Origin: Burkholderiales bacterium
GTDB lineage: Bacteria; Pseudomonadota; Gammaproteobacteria; Burkholderiales; Casimicrobiaceae
Assembly: GCA_025927765.1 (NCBI GenBank)
Contig: JAICKU010000001.1
Span: forward strand, 124,001-188,000
Length of the DNA stretch: 64,000 nucleotides
Direction of reading: 5' to 3'
The notes under the pieces are model-generated. The model made no database searches and was not told the DNA's origin. It worked only from the letters and a program-made list of their open reading frames with translations. Position 1 is the stretch's first letter. The number at the start of each line of letters is the position of its first letter. Made by a program: the position numbers and the translations under genes. Shown here piece by piece: positions 45,962 to 57,511 of this stretch.

Positions 45962-46804
45962 GTGCCCGATGCCTCCTCGGGCGCCGCCGACGCGGCGCTC
46001 CCGCCAGAAATCGCCGTGCGGTTGACGAAGGTCACGTTCGGCTACGACCCGCACCGGCCCATCCTCCGCGGCATCGACATGGCGATTCCTCGCGGGCGCG
46101 TCGTCGCGATCATGGGCGGCTCCGGTTGCGGCAAGACGACGATCTTGCGCCTCATTGGCGGCCAGATCCGGCCGCAGGCGGGCACGATCGATGTCGAGGG
46201 CCGCGACGTGGGTGCGATGGACCGCGAGGGGCTGTTCGCGATGCGCCGCCGGATCGGCATGCTGTTCCAGTTCGGCGCGCTCTTCACCGACATGAGCGTC
46301 TTCGAGAACATCGCATTTCCGCTGCGCGAGCACACCGAGCTGCAGGAGGAGCTGATCCGCGACCTCGTGCTGATGAAGCTCAACGCCGTCGGCTTGCGGG
46401 GCGCGGCGCAATTGCGGCCGTCGGAACTGTCGGGCGGCATGGCGCGCCGCGTGGCGCTGGCGCGTGCGATCGCGCTCGACCCGATGCTCGTGATGTACGA
46501 CGAGCCGTTCGCAGGCCTCGATCCGATCTCGCTCGGCGTGGTCGGCCAGTTGATCCGGCGGCTGAACGACGCGCTCGGCGTCACGTCCATCGTCGTGACG
46601 CACGACATCTACGAGTCGCTGAAGATCGTCGACTACATCTATTTCGTGTCCGAAGGGCGGATCATCGCGCAGGGCACGCCCGCGGAGGTGCGCGCATCGC
46701 ACGATCCGTTCGTGCGGCAGTTCGTCGACGGCGAGCCCGACGGACCCGTGCCGTTCCACTATCCCGCGAAAGGACTGCGCGAAGAGTTCGCGCCGCGCGC
46801 GTGA
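45962..46804 (+). CDS. mlaF: MlaF, ATPase of the phospholipid asymmetry transporter
   Basis: 280 residues, GTG start. Walker [10 protein letters not shown], signature [15 protein letters not shown], Walker [14 protein letters not shown] and the H-loop VVTHDI match MlaF. Partner of MlaE in the inner membrane. First of mlaFEDACB, all closely spaced. Confidence 0.95.
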   Translation: MPDASSGAADAALPPEIAVRLTKVTFGYDPHRPILRGIDMAIPRGRVVAIMGGSGCGKTTILRLIGGQIRPQAGTIDVEGRDVGAMDREGLFAMRRRIGMLFQFGALFTDMSVFENIAFPLREHTELQEELIRDLVLMKLNAVGLRGAAQLRPSELSGGMARRVALARAIALDPMLVMYDEPFAGLDPISLGVVGQLIRRLNDALGVTSIVVTHDIYESLKIVDYIYFVSEGRIIAQGTPAEVRASHDPFVRQFVDGEPDGPVPFHYPAKGLREEFAPRA

Positions 46805-46805
46805 A

Positions 46806-47606
46806 ATGACTACGCAGGCACTGGCCGGCGTCTTTCGCCGCATCGGCGGCGCCACGCTCGACTCGATCGCGCGGCTCGGTTTCGCCGCGCGCTTCTCGAT
46901 GGCACTCGTCACGCACCTGCCCGGTGCGTTTCGCCGTCTCTCGCTCACGCTGCGCGAGATCTACTTCGCCGGCGTGCTGTCGCTCGTCGTGATCCTCGTG
47001 TCGGGGCTCTTCGTCGGCATGGTGCTCGCGCTGCAGGGCTTCGACGTGCTGCAGCGTTACGGTGCGAACGATTCGCTCGGCGTGCTCGTCGCGCTGTCGC
47101 TCGTGCGGGAACTCGGGCCGGTCGTGGCGGGTCTGCTGTTCGCAAGCCGCGCCGGGAGCGCCGTCACCGCCGAAATCGGGCTCATGAAGACGACGGAGCA
47201 GCTCTCGGCGATGGAAATGATGGCGGTCGATCCGCTCGCGCGCGTCGTCGCGCCGCGGTTCGTCGGCGGCGTGATCTCCATGCCGCTGCTCGCCGCGCTC
47301 TTCTCGACCCTCGGCGTGTACGGCGCGTACCTGGTCGGGGTCAAGCTGATCGGCATCGATTCCGGCTCGTTCTGGGCCAACATGCAGGCGGCCGTCGATT
47401 TCCGCTACGACATCGTCAACGGCATCATCAAGAGCGTCGTGTTCGGCACCGCGGTGAGCGCGATCGCCGTGTTCGAAGGTTACAACGCGCGGCCGACGGC
47501 GGAAGGCGTGTCGACTGCGACGACGCGCACGGTCGTCGGAAGCTCGCTCGCGATCCTCGCGCTCGATTTCGTGCTCACCGTGTTCATGTTCCGGGGCGTT
47601 CACTGA
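46806..47606 (+). CDS. mlaE: MlaE, permease of the phospholipid asymmetry transporter
   Basis: 266 residues with five or so transmembrane helices and the MlaE signature [40 protein letters not shown]. One base after mlaF and directly abutting mlaD. Confidence 0.95.
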   Translation: MTTQALAGVFRRIGGATLDSIARLGFAARFSMALVTHLPGAFRRLSLTLREIYFAGVLSLVVILVSGLFVGMVLALQGFDVLQRYGANDSLGVLVALSLVRELGPVVAGLLFASRAGSAVTAEIGLMKTTEQLSAMEMMAVDPLARVVAPRFVGGVISMPLLAALFSTLGVYGAYLVGVKLIGIDSGSFWANMQAAVDFRYDIVNGIIKSVVFGTAVSAIAVFEGYNARPTAEGVSTATTRTVVGSSLAILALDFVLTVFMFRGVH

Positions 47607-48128
47607 ATGAATCGATCGACACTCGATCTGTGGGTCGGCATCTTCGTCACGATCGGCATCGCGGCGATCCTGTTCCTGGCACTCAAGGTCGGCAACCTGC
47701 TCACGGTGACGAACGCACCCGGCTACCGCGTCGAGGCGGCGTTCGACAACATCGGCGGACTCAAGGTGCGCGCGCCGGTCAAGGCGGCTGGCGTCGTGGT
47801 GGGGCGCGTCGAGCAGATCAGGCTCGACTCGCATACGTACCAGGCCGTCGTGTCGATGAACATCGACCGCGGCTTCGAGTTCTCGAAGGACACGATCGCG
47901 TCGATCCTGACGTCGGGCCTGCTCGGCGAGGTCTACGTCGGGCTGTCGGCCGGCGGCGACACGAAGATGCTGGCGAACGGCGATCGCATCGCGAAGACGC
48001 AATCGGCGATCGTGCTCGAGAAGCTGATCGGCCAGTTCCTGTTCGACAAGGCGGCGAGCGGGCCGGCCCCGGCGAGCGGAACGCCGGCGAACGCCGCCAA
48101 CGCCGCCAACGCAGCGAGTGCCAAATGA
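47607..48128 (+). CDS. mlaD: MlaD, MCE-domain lipid-binding protein
   Basis: 173 residues: a signal-anchor helix (about 8-28) then one MCE domain (GYRVEAAFDNIGGLKVRAPVKAAGVVVGRVEQI). It forms the hexameric ring above MlaE. A short alanine/asparagine-rich tail (ANAANAANAAS) ends the protein. Confidence 0.95.
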   Translation: MNRSTLDLWVGIFVTIGIAAILFLALKVGNLLTVTNAPGYRVEAAFDNIGGLKVRAPVKAAGVVVGRVEQIRLDSHTYQAVVSMNIDRGFEFSKDTIASILTSGLLGEVYVGLSAGGDTKMLANGDRIAKTQSAIVLEKLIGQFLFDKAASGPAPASGTPANAANAANAASAK

Positions 48129-48838
48129 CGCTCCGTCACCATTGCTTGCGCACGCTCGCGCTCCTCGCCGTGATGCTGCTCGTCGGCGGATGCGCGATGG
48201 GGCCGACGCGCGAGGATCCGTTCGAGCCGATGAACCGCGTGTCGTACCGCATCCACACGACGATCGACACGGCGGTGGTGAAGCCCGTCGCGCAGGCCTA
48301 CGTCGAACTGACGCCGAAGCCGATCCGCCAGGCCGTGACCAACTTCTTCGGCAACATCGACGACATGTTCTCGTTCGTCAACGACGTGCTGCAGGGCAAG
48401 CCCGACAAGGCGGGCCACGATCTCGGCCGCGTGATCACGAACACCGGCTTCGGCCTCCTCGGGCTGATCGACATCGCGTCCGACGCCGGCATTCCGAAGG
48501 GCGGCGAGGATTTCGGCCAGACGTTCGGCGTGTGGGGCATCGACCAGGGGCCGTACCTGTTCATTCCGCTGTTCGGGCCGACGACGGTGCGCGACGGCAG
48601 CGGCTGGCTGATCCGCGGCTACGCGACGCCGATCGCGCACATCAACGACGCGCCCACGCGCGATTTCCTGCTCGGGCTGAACCTCCTCGATTTGCGCGCG
48701 TCTGCATTGCAGACCGAGAGCCTCGTCAACCAGGCGGCGCTCGACCCGTATACGTTCATCCGCCGCGCCTACCTGCAGCGGCGGCGCTATCTCGTGTACG
48801 ACGGGCAACCGCCACCGGAAAAGGAAGAGGAAGAATGA
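48125..48838 (+). CDS. mlaA: MlaA, outer-membrane phospholipid-removing lipoprotein
   Basis: 237 residues with lipobox VGGC (Cys about 23). DPFEPMNRVSYRIHTTIDTAVVKPVAQAY, FFGNIDDMFSFVNDVLQGK and the doughnut-forming GVWGIDQGPYLFIPLFGP segment are MlaA hallmarks. Start overlaps mlaD (ATGA). Its position inside the mla operon is the betaproteobacterial arrangement. Confidence 0.95.
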   Translation: MTLRHHCLRTLALLAVMLLVGGCAMGPTREDPFEPMNRVSYRIHTTIDTAVVKPVAQAYVELTPKPIRQAVTNFFGNIDDMFSFVNDVLQGKPDKAGHDLGRVITNTGFGLLGLIDIASDAGIPKGGEDFGQTFGVWGIDQGPYLFIPLFGPTTVRDGSGWLIRGYATPIAHINDAPTRDFLLGLNLLDLRASALQTESLVNQAALDPYTFIRRAYLQRRRYLVYDGQPPPEKEEEE

Positions 48839-49458
48839 GCACCACTCCCCTCCGTGTGGGCGTCGTCGCGCTTTGCGCCGCGCTGCTCGCACTCGTCGCA
48901 CTGCCCGCGTTCGCACAGGAAGCGCCCGATGCACTCGTGAAGCGCGTATCGCAGGAAGCCCTCGACATCATCAAGACCGACGCCCGCGTCAAGGCCGGTG
49001 ACAAGGCGCACATCCGCGAATTGATCAAGGCGAAGATCGCGCCACATTTCGACATGCAGCGGATGACCGCGCTCGCGGTCGGGCGCGCATGGCGGCAGGC
49101 CACGCCCGAGCAGAAGCAGCGCCTTTCAGACGAGTTCGAGTCGCTGCTGATCCGCACGTACTCGAATGCGCTCGACCAGTACCGCGACCAGCAGCTCGAT
49201 TACAAGCCGCTCCGCGTCCAGCCCGATTCGAACGAGGTCACCGTGCGCACCGAAGTCGTCCGCCCCGGGCAGCAGCCGGTGTCGATCGACTACAGCATGG
49301 AGAAGACGCCGGCAGGTTGGAAGGCGTACGACGTGATCGTCGGCGGCGTGTCGCTCGTGACCAATTATCGCGACGAGTTCGCGCAGCAGGTGAGCCAGGG
49401 CGGCATCGATTCGCTGATCAAGGCGCTGGCGGCCAAGAACGCGGCGCCGACGCAATGA
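48835..49458 (+). CDS. mlaC: MlaC, periplasmic phospholipid shuttle
   Basis: 207 residues; signal peptide ends at PAFA-QE. KAKIAPHFDMQRMTALAVGRAWRQATPEQKQRLSDEFESLLIRTYS and the DVIVGGVSLVTNYRDEF tail are typical. It carries phospholipid between MlaA and MlaFEDB. ATGA overlap with mlaA. Confidence 0.95.
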   Translation: MSTTPLRVGVVALCAALLALVALPAFAQEAPDALVKRVSQEALDIIKTDARVKAGDKAHIRELIKAKIAPHFDMQRMTALAVGRAWRQATPEQKQRLSDEFESLLIRTYSNALDQYRDQQLDYKPLRVQPDSNEVTVRTEVVRPGQQPVSIDYSMEKTPAGWKAYDVIVGGVSLVTNYRDEFAQQVSQGGIDSLIKALAAKNAAPTQ

Positions 49459-49462
49459 CGCC

Positions 49463-49762
49463 GTGACCCGCGAGCGCATCGCAGCGCGCATCGTCGCCGA
49501 GAACGATCGCTGGCGGCTGATGGGCGAACTCACGTTCGACGACGCGGCAGCCGTGTTCGACGCGGCGAAGGCGATCGCGCTGCCGGCCGCCGACGTCGTC
49601 GACCTGTCGGGACTGACGCACGCCGATTCGTCGGCGCTCGCGGTGGTGCTCGCGATCAAGCGACGTGCGGCCGGCGAAGGTCGTGCGCTCGTGGTCGAAG
49701 GCGTGCCGTCGTCGTTGCGTTCGCTCGCCGTCGTCTACGGCGTCGCCGATCTCCTGGCTTAG
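49463..49762 (+). CDS. mlaB: MlaB, STAS-domain subunit
   Basis: 99-residue STAS protein that stabilises MlaF. VVDLSGLTHADSSALAVVLAIKRRA is the core motif including the conserved Asp-Ser-Ser. GTG start four bases after mlaC. Confidence 0.9.
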   Translation: MTRERIAARIVAENDRWRLMGELTFDDAAAVFDAAKAIALPAADVVDLSGLTHADSSALAVVLAIKRRAAGEGRALVVEGVPSSLRSLAVVYGVADLLA

Positions 49763-49807
49763 TCCTCCGTCACACCGCTGCCGCATCCTGCGCGGCACCT
49801 GTTCCCG

Positions 49808-50764
49808 ATGCCCGCCGCTGCGCCTCCCGTTCCCGCCGTCGAGATCGCGGGCCTGTCGAAGCGCTTCGGCGAAGTGCAGGCGCTGTGCGACGTCGACCTG
49901 CGCGTTGCACCGGGCGAATTCTTCGGTCTTCTCGGACCGAACGGTGCGGGCAAGACCACGCTGATCTCGATTCTCGCCGGGCTGACGCGCGCCGATCGCG
50001 GCACGGCCTCCATCCTCGGTCACGACGTCGTCAGCGATTACCGCGAGGCGCGCCGCGCGCTCGGCGTGGTGCCGCAGGAACTCGTGTTCGACCCGTTCTT
50101 CACCGTGCGCGAAACGCTCTCCATCCAGTCGGGCTATTTCGGCCTGCGTCATAACGATGCGTGGATCGACGAGCTGCTGTTCCACCTCGACCTGACGCAG
50201 AAGGCGGACGCGAACATGCGGGCGCTTTCGGGCGGCATGAAGCGGCGCGTGCTCGTCGGGCAGGCGCTCGTCCACAAGCCTCCGGTGATCGTGCTCGACG
50301 AGCCGACGGCGGGCGTCGACGTCGAGCTGCGGCAAAGCCTGTGGGCGTTCATCCGGAAGTTGAATCGCGACGGGCACACGATCATCCTGACCACGCACTA
50401 CCTCGAAGAGGCCGAGGCGCTGTGCAACCGGATCGCGATGATGAAGGCCGGGCGCATCGTCGCGCTCGACACCACGCGGCATCTGCTGTCGCGCTTCTCG
50501 GGATTGACGGTACGCGTCTCGTCCGAGCGCCTGCCGGAAGGCTGGACGGCGCGCGAACGGCGGCGCGAAGGCAACGTGCATTACCTCGCGCTCGAAAGCT
50601 ACGCCGAGCTCGAAGGGTTGCTCGCGGCCTTGCGCAGCGAAGGCATCGCGATCGACGAAATGACGCTGGCCGACACCGACCTCGAGCAGGTGTTCCTGCG
50701 CATCATGGCGGGCACGGAGACGACCGACGAGGCGTCGCGCATGCTCGAGGTGCCGGAATCGTGA
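49808..50764 (+). CDS. yadG: ABC-2 type transporter ATP-binding protein (YadG-like)
   Basis: 318 residues. Walker [10 protein letters not shown] (about 46-54), signature LSGGMKRRVLVGQAL, Walker B VIVLDEPTAGVDVELR and the H-loop TTHYLEEAE. With the downstream permease it forms an exporter of unknown substrate that is often found between mla and murA in betaproteobacteria. Confidence 0.93.
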   Translation: MPAAAPPVPAVEIAGLSKRFGEVQALCDVDLRVAPGEFFGLLGPNGAGKTTLISILAGLTRADRGTASILGHDVVSDYREARRALGVVPQELVFDPFFTVRETLSIQSGYFGLRHNDAWIDELLFHLDLTQKADANMRALSGGMKRRVLVGQALVHKPPVIVLDEPTAGVDVELRQSLWAFIRKLNRDGHTIILTTHYLEEAEALCNRIAMMKAGRIVALDTTRHLLSRFSGLTVRVSSERLPEGWTARERRREGNVHYLALESYAELEGLLAALRSEGIAIDEMTLADTDLEQVFLRIMAGTETTDEASRMLEVPES

Positions 50765-51642
50765 ACGCTCGGACGCCCCCTCACCCGCCTCGCGTGCGCT
50801 CGGCGCCCTCTCCCGATGGGGCAGACGGTTGGGGTGAGGGGCTGCGCGCGCTTCGCCAACCGATGCGCGGTGTCGTCGGCGCCGGCATGTTGACGCTGCT
50901 GCAGAAGGAGCTGCTGCGTTTCTGGAAGGTGAGCTTCCAGACGATCGCGGCCCCCGTGCTGACGGCGCTCCTGTACCTGCTCATCTTCTCGCACGTGCTG
51001 GAATCGCGCGTGTCGGTGTTCAACGGCCAGGTGCGCTACACCGACTTCCTGGTGCCGGGCCTGGTGATGATGTCGGTGCTGCAGAACGCGTTCGCCAACG
51101 CGTCGTCGTCGCTGATCCAGTCGAAGATCACCGGCAACCTCGTGTTCGTGCTGCTGCCGCCGCTGTCGCCGCTGGACATGTACGCGGCGTACGTGCTGGG
51201 CGCGATGGTGCGCGGGCTCGTCGTCGGGCTCGGCGTGTTCATCGTGACGCTCGTGCTCCTGCCGGGACCGTTCCACATGGCGCATCCGATCGTCGCGATC
51301 GCGTTCGCGGTGCTCGGCAGCGCGATCCTCGGAACGCTCGGCGTGATCGCCGGCATCTGGGCCGACAAGTTCGACGAGCTCGCGGCGTTCCAGAACTTCC
51401 TGATCATGCCGCTCACGTTCCTGTCCGGCGTCTTCTACTCGATCCACACGCTGCCGCCGTTCTGGCAGGCGCTGTCGCATTTCAATCCGTTCTTTTATAT
51501 GATCGACGGCTTCCGCTACGGCTTCTTCGGCCTGTCGGACATCGACCCGGGCATTTCGCTCGGCCTCGTCGCCATCGCCGCCATCGTGCTCGCGGCGGTC
51601 GCGCTCTCGATGCTGGCGCGCGGCTACAAGCTGCGACACTGA
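50761..51642 (+). CDS. yadH: ABC-2 type transporter permease (YadH-like) with a repeat-derived leader
   Basis: 293 residues from a GTG overlapping the yadG stop (GTGA). Six transmembrane helices and FLSGVFYSIHTLPPFWQALSHFNPFFYMIDGFRYG fit YadH. The expected N terminus (LTLLQKELLRFWKV) starts only at about residue 43; the proline-rich residues before it are largely encoded by a CCCCTCACCC...GGGTGAGGGG palindrome. ATG 50887 is an alternative start that would skip the repeat. Confidence 0.9.
   Translation: MNARTPPHPPRVRSAPSPDGADGWGEGLRALRQPMRGVVGAGMLTLLQKELLRFWKVSFQTIAAPVLTALLYLLIFSHVLESRVSVFNGQVRYTDFLVPGLVMMSVLQNAFANASSSLIQSKITGNLVFVLLPPLSPLDMYAAYVLGAMVRGLVVGLGVFIVTLVLLPGPFHMAHPIVAIAFAVLGSAILGTLGVIAGIWADKFDELAAFQNFLIMPLTFLSGVFYSIHTLPPFWQALSHFNPFFYMIDGFRYGFFGLSDIDPGISLGLVAIAAIVLAAVALSMLARGYKLRH
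50777..50841. repeat. CCCCTCACCC palindrome at the start of the permease gene
   Basis: Arms CCCCTCACCC (50777-50786) and GGGTGAGGGG (50832-50841) with an internal CCCTCTCCCGATGGGG stem. This is the common proteobacterial CCCTCACCC...CCTCTCCC dispersed repeat, here read in frame right after the overlapping start codon. Confidence 0.75.
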
Positions 51643-51664
51643 CTTCCATTTCGCACTCCACATC

Positions 51665-51898
51665 ATGGTGACTCCCGAATCCATCAAGGCGTCGATCGAG
51701 CAGGGCCTCGACTGCCAGCAGGTCGACGTGGCCGGCGACGGCCATCACTTCGAGGCGCTGATCGTCTCGCCCGCATTCCGCGGCCTGTCGCGCGTCGCGC
51801 GCCACCGGCTCGTCTACGCCGCGATGGGTGAGCGCATGCGTGAGGAGGTGCACGCGTTGTCGATGCAGACGTTGACGCCGGAAGAGGCGCAGGCCTGA
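51665..51898 (+). CDS. ibaG: BolA/IbaG-family protein
   Basis: 77 residues with the BolA fold; GDGHHFEALIVSPAFRGLSRVARHRLVYAAMGERM includes the histidines that help bind [2Fe-2S] with monothiol glutaredoxin. Upstream of murA as is usual for IbaG. Confidence 0.92.
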   Translation: MVTPESIKASIEQGLDCQQVDVAGDGHHFEALIVSPAFRGLSRVARHRLVYAAMGERMREEVHALSMQTLTPEEAQA

Positions 51899-51907
51899 GG
51901 AGCCTCG

Positions 51908-53154
<1,247 letters not shown>

Positions 53155-53158
<4 letters not shown>

Positions 53159-54015
53159 CGCTCGAAGCGAACGCCGCACGCGTCGACCTTCGCGCCGACG
53201 ATCTCGCGAAAGCGCCGCTCGGCCAGCGCATCCGTCACGTCGACCATTACGACGCAGCACTCCTCTACCGTATTTCGCGCGCACCGCAACGCGCGGCGCT
53301 CGGCATCACAGGCACGCTGCCGTTCACCGGCGTCGATGCGTGGACCGCGTACGAACTGTCGTGGCTCGATCAGGCCGGCAAGCCGCAGGTCGCGCTCGCG
53401 AGCTTCGACGTGCCGGCCGAATCGCCGTCGATCATCGAGTCGAAGTCGATGAAGCTCTACCTCGGCTCGTTCGCGCAGACCGCGTTCGCCGGGATGACCG
53501 ATATCACCGCTACGATCGAGCGCGACCTGTCGGAGGCGTGCGGCGTACGCGTCGGCGTGACGTTGCGCGGACCGTCGGCCTTCGGCGCGCAGGCGATTCG
53601 CGAGCTGCCAGGCGAGAGCCTCGACGACCTGCACGTCGCGTGCAATGCGTACGACGTCGTGCCCGACGTGCTCGCGGCCAATGGCGACGTCGTCGAGGAA
53701 ACGCTGACGACACAGCTCTTCCGCTCCGTGTGCCCGGTCACCGCGCAGCCCGACATCGCGTCGATGCAGATCGGCTATCGCGGCCCGCGGATCGATCGCG
53801 AGGCGCTGTTGCGCTACCTCGTGTCCTACCGCTGCCATGCGGGGTTCCACGAGCATTGCGTCGAGCGCATCTTCATGGACATCTCGGCCCGCTGCCATGC
53901 GCAAAAGCTGTCGGTGCTCGCGCGCTTCACCCGCCGCGGCGGCCTCGACATCAATCCGTTCCGCACCAACGCGGGCATCGCGAATCCCGACAACGTGCGC
54001 ACCGCGCGGCAGTAG
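53155..54015 (+). CDS. queF: NADPH-dependent 7-cyano-7-deazaguanine reductase
   Basis: Reduces preQ0 to preQ1 in queuosine biosynthesis. 286 residues, the long two-domain form. The QueF motif ESKSMKLYL starts at Glu95, and the thioimide-forming Cys193 and Asp200 lie in [12 protein letters not shown]. Translationally coupled to murA, an unusual partner; the other queuosine genes are not in the window. Confidence 0.95.
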
Positions 54016-54125
54016 GCGCCGTGCCGTGTAGGAGCCGTGCCGACAGGCCAGTCCGCGCATCGCCCGGAACCGCGCGAACGCCGCTTCTGCCCAACCTTCG
54101 TGACGTATCGCACGGAGGCTTCATC

Positions 54126-54356
54126 ATGCATCGGCTACTCAAGGCTACCCTCGCGGGCGCGGCGCTCTCGGGGCTTCTCGCCGGCTGCGCAACGACGGTC
54201 GACTGGGGCGGCCCGCTCGGCCACTACCGGTACAGCTACGATTCGCGGCCGATCGTGTACGGCAACGACGACAGCGACCACTACGACACGTACCATGCGC
54301 CGGCGATCGTCGACCGGCCGGCGGTCACGTATCACGACGAAGACGACGACGATTGA
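54126..54356 (+). CDS. Tiny acidic lipoprotein
   Basis: 76 residues with signal sequence and lipobox LLAGC (Cys about 21), and a GGAGG site 10 bases before the ATG. The mature part is about 55 residues, rich in Asp, His and Tyr, with an acidic tail (HDEDDDD). Composition hints at metal or cation binding; no family recognised. It sits between queF and the his operon. Confidence 0.7.
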   Translation: MHRLLKATLAGAALSGLLAGCATTVDWGGPLGHYRYSYDSRPIVYGNDDSDHYDTYHAPAIVDRPAVTYHDEDDDD

Positions 54357-54378
54357 CGTCGGAGGCCTCCGGTAGAAT
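54353..54378 (+). promoter_or_regulatory. Candidate his operon promoter
   Basis: TTGACG at 54353-54358 overlaps the stop of the small lipoprotein gene and TAGAAT lies at 54373-54378, but the spacing is only 14 bases. A perfect 12-base palindrome CGGAGGCCTCCG (54360-54371) lies between them and could be an operator. No leader peptide rich in histidine is seen. Confidence 0.35.
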
Positions 54379-54409
54379 CCCGAGGCTCCCCGCTTCGTGA
54401 TTCTGCCGC

Positions 54410-55066
54410 TTGGCCCCGCTCACGCTCGCCCTGTCGAAGGGGCGCCTCCTCGACGAAACGCTGCCGCTCCTCGCGGACGCGGGCATCGTGCCGCGCGAAG
54501 ATCCGCGCGCGTCGCGCAAGCTGATCGTCGAAACGCAAGCGCCGGGCGTGTCGCTCGTCATCCTGCGCGCTTCCGACGTCCCGACTTACGTGCAGTACGG
54601 CGCCGCCGATTTCGGCATCGCCGGCAAGGACGTGCTGCTCGAGCACGGTACCGAAGGGTTGTATCAGCCGATCGACCTCGGCATCGGCCGCTGCCGGCTC
54701 GTCGTCGCGACGTGCAGCGACTACGACTGGGCGCGTTCCGTGCAGCGGGGCGCGCGGATCCGCGTCGCCACCAAATACGTGCGAACGGCGCGCGAGCACT
54801 TCGCGGCGAAAGGCATGCACGTCGACGTGATCCATTTGTACGGGTCGATGGAGCTCGCGCCGATCGCGGGCCTGGCCGACGCGATCGTCGACCTCGTCTC
54901 GACCGGGAATACGCTGAAGGCGAACGGCCTCGTCGCCGTCGAGGACATCATGCCGATCAGCGCGCGGCTCGTCGTCAATCCCGGTTCCCTGAAGCTGAAG
55001 CGCGACGCGGCGAAGCCGCTGATCGACGCGCTCGAACGCGCGGCGGCCGGGCGGGCGAAGCCGTGA
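54410..55066 (+). CDS. hisG: ATP phosphoribosyltransferase, short form
   Basis: First step of histidine synthesis. 218 residues, the short form lacking the C-terminal regulatory domain, which works as an octamer with HisZ; hisZ is not here. TTG start gives the family N terminus [38 protein letters not shown] and [14 protein letters not shown] follow. Confidence 0.95.
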   Translation: MAPLTLALSKGRLLDETLPLLADAGIVPREDPRASRKLIVETQAPGVSLVILRASDVPTYVQYGAADFGIAGKDVLLEHGTEGLYQPIDLGIGRCRLVVATCSDYDWARSVQRGARIRVATKYVRTAREHFAAKGMHVDVIHLYGSMELAPIAGLADAIVDLVSTGNTLKANGLVAVEDIMPISARLVVNPGSLKLKRDAAKPLIDALERAAAGRAKP

Positions 55067-56379
55067 CTGGCGCGCTGACGCTGCGCACGCTGGACACGCG
55101 CGATCCGGGGTTCGACGCGGCGCTCGACGCGCTCGTCGCGTTCGAAGTGGCGCAGGATGCGTCCGTCGATGCTGCGGTTGCGGCGATCGTCGCCGACGTG
55201 CGCGCGCGCGGCGACGAAGCGGTCCTCGACTACACGGCGCGCTTCGACGGCCTGCGTGCGGCCTTGGTCGACGAACTCGTCATCGATCAGGCGACGATGC
55301 GCGCGGCGCATGCATCGCTGCCGAATGAACAGCGTGAAGCGCTCGCCATTGCGGCGACGCGCATTCGCGATTTCCACGAGCGCCAGCGCGGCGGCGGCTT
55401 CGCCTTTCGCGATGACGACGGCACCGAGCTCGGGCAGCGCGTCACGCCGCTCGATCGCGTGGGCCTGTACGTGCCGGGTGGCAAGGCCGCGTATCCGTCG
55501 TCGGTGCTGATGAACGCGCTGCCGGCGCAGGTGGCGGGCGTCGGCGAGATCCTCGTCGCCGTGCCTACGCCCGGCGGAGTCCGCAATCCGCTCGTGCTTG
55601 CGGCCGCGCACGTCGCCGGCGTCACGCGGGCCTACACGATCGGCGGCGCGCAGGCGATCGCGGCACTCGCGTACGGCACCGAATCGATCGGCGCCGTCGA
55701 CAAGATCTGCGGCCCGGGCAACGCGTACGTCGCTGCCGCCAAGCGGCGCGTGTTCGGCGCCGTCGGCATCGACATGGTCGCGGGCGTGTCCGAGATTCTC
55801 GTGATCGCCGACGCGAGCGCGAATCCCGACTGGATCGCGATCGACCTCTTCTCGCAGGCCGAGCACGACGAGATGGCGCAGGCGATCCTGCTCACGCCCG
55901 ATGCATCGCTGCTCGATCGCGTGTCCGCGAGCGCGTCGCGCTTGATCGGCGAGATGCCGCGCGCCGGCATCATCGCCGCGTCGTTCGCGCGCCGGGGCGC
56001 ACTGATCCGCACGCTCGATCTCGACGAGGCCTGCGCGATCGCGAATCGCATTGCGCCCGAGCACCTCGAGCTCGCGGTTGCCGATCCCGACGCGCTCCTG
56101 CCGAAGCTCCGCCACGCCGGCGCGATCTTCGTCGGCCATTACGCGAGCGAAGCGCTCGGCGATTACTGCGCCGGTCCCAATCACGTGTTGCCCACCGGGC
56201 GCACGGCACGTTTCTCGTCGCCGCTCGGCGTCTACGATTTCCAGAAGCGCACCAGCGTGCTGCGCATCGACCGTCGCACCGCCCAGGCGCTGGCGCCCAT
56301 TGCGGTGACGCTCGCCGAAGGCGAGGGCCTGACGGCGCACGCGCGTTCGGCCGCGGCGCGCCTCGAAGAAACGTCATGA
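55063..56379 (+). CDS. hisD: Histidinol dehydrogenase
   Basis: 438 residues; last two oxidations from histidinol to histidine, zinc dependent. [27 protein letters not shown], the catalytic base region [13 protein letters not shown] and the zinc-site [10 protein letters not shown] are present. GTG start overlaps hisG (GTGA). Confidence 0.96.
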   Translation: MTGALTLRTLDTRDPGFDAALDALVAFEVAQDASVDAAVAAIVADVRARGDEAVLDYTARFDGLRAALVDELVIDQATMRAAHASLPNEQREALAIAATRIRDFHERQRGGGFAFRDDDGTELGQRVTPLDRVGLYVPGGKAAYPSSVLMNALPAQVAGVGEILVAVPTPGGVRNPLVLAAAHVAGVTRAYTIGGAQAIAALAYGTESIGAVDKICGPGNAYVAAAKRRVFGAVGIDMVAGVSEILVIADASANPDWIAIDLFSQAEHDEMAQAILLTPDASLLDRVSASASRLIGEMPRAGIIAASFARRGALIRTLDLDEACAIANRIAPEHLELAVADPDALLPKLRHAGAIFVGHYASEALGDYCAGPNHVLPTGRTARFSSPLGVYDFQKRTSVLRIDRRTAQALAPIAVTLAEGEGLTAHARSAAARLEETS

Positions 56380-56425
56380 GCGCGAAGCGATCAGTCCCGA
56401 AGCGCTCCGCGCGGAGGGTAGTCCG

Positions 56426-57511
56426 GTGAGCGTGCGCGCGCGCATCGCGTCGACGGTGCGGCCGGAAGTGCAGCAGATCGCGCGCTACCACGTGCCGGAT
56501 GCGCGCGGCCTCGTCAAGCTCGACGCGATGGAGAATCCGTATCCGCTGCCGCCTGCGCTGGGGCGTGAACTCGCCGACGCGATCACGCATGCAAAGATCA
56601 ATCGCTACCCCGACGCCGACGCGAGCCTTGCCCGTGCCGCGTTGCGCAATGCACTCGCGCTGCCGGAGGGCGTCGACATCCTGCTCGGCAACGGCTCCGA
56701 CGAACTGATCCAGATCATCGCGTCGACCGTCGCGCATCCGGGCGGCGCCGTCGTTGCTCCCGAGCCGTCCTTCGTCATGTATCGGCGCACCGCGCTCATC
56801 GCGAACGCGCCGTTCGTGCCCGTCGACCTGCGGGCCGACTTCTCACTGGACGTGGACGCGATGGCGGCCGCGATCGAGCGTCACGCGCCGTCGCTCGTGT
56901 TCATCGCCAATCCGAACAATCCGACGGGCAATCTGTTCGCGCGCGAAGACCTCGAACGCCTCATCCGCGCGGCGCCGGGGCTCGTCGTCGTCGACGAAGC
57001 GTATTACGCGTACGCCGACGCGTCGTTCCTGCCGCACGTGCTCGAATTCCCGAACGTCGTCGTGCTGCGTACGGTGTCGAAGATCGGCATGGCGGGCCTT
57101 CGCCTCGGTTACGTCGTCGGACACCCGGACTGGATCGCCGAGTTCGACAAGCTGCGCCCACCCTACAACGTGGGCGCGCTCGTGCAGGAGGCGCTGCCGG
57201 TGCTGCTGCGCCACCATGAGGTCTTCGATGCGCAGGCGGCGGCGATCCGGCACGAGCGGGCGCGACTGTCGGCGGCGCTGCGCGAACTGGACCTCGACGT
57301 GTTCCCGTCGCAGGCCAACTTCGTGCTGGTGCGCGTTCCGGACGCGCTGGCGGCGCACGCGGCATTGCGTGCTGCGCGCATCCTCGTGAAAAATCTCGAC
57401 GGCACCCATGCGCTCTTGGGAAACTGCCTGCGCATCACCGTGGGTACGCCCGACGAGAACGACGCGTTGCTCGACGCACTCGCGGATCACCTGAAAGGAA
57501 GCATGAAATGA
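56426..57511 (+). CDS. hisC: Histidinol-phosphate aminotransferase
   Basis: 361-residue PLP enzyme. [30 protein letters not shown] and the Schiff-base lysine in [14 protein letters not shown] (about residue 219) are standard. GTG start; hisB overlaps by ATGA. Confidence 0.95.
   Translation: MSVRARIASTVRPEVQQIARYHVPDARGLVKLDAMENPYPLPPALGRELADAITHAKINRYPDADASLARAALRNALALPEGVDILLGNGSDELIQIIASTVAHPGGAVVAPEPSFVMYRRTALIANAPFVPVDLRADFSLDVDAMAAAIERHAPSLVFIANPNNPTGNLFAREDLERLIRAAPGLVVVDEAYYAYADASFLPHVLEFPNVVVLRTVSKIGMAGLRLGYVVGHPDWIAEFDKLRPPYNVGALVQEALPVLLRHHEVFDAQAAAIRHERARLSAALRELDLDVFPSQANFVLVRVPDALAAHAALRAARILVKNLDGTHALLGNCLRITVGTPDENDALLDALADHLKGSMK

Noticed and set aside
42930-46025. A 1031-codon plus-strand frame crossing kdsD, the antiporter and mlaF
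   Set aside because: Out of frame with three well-supported genes.
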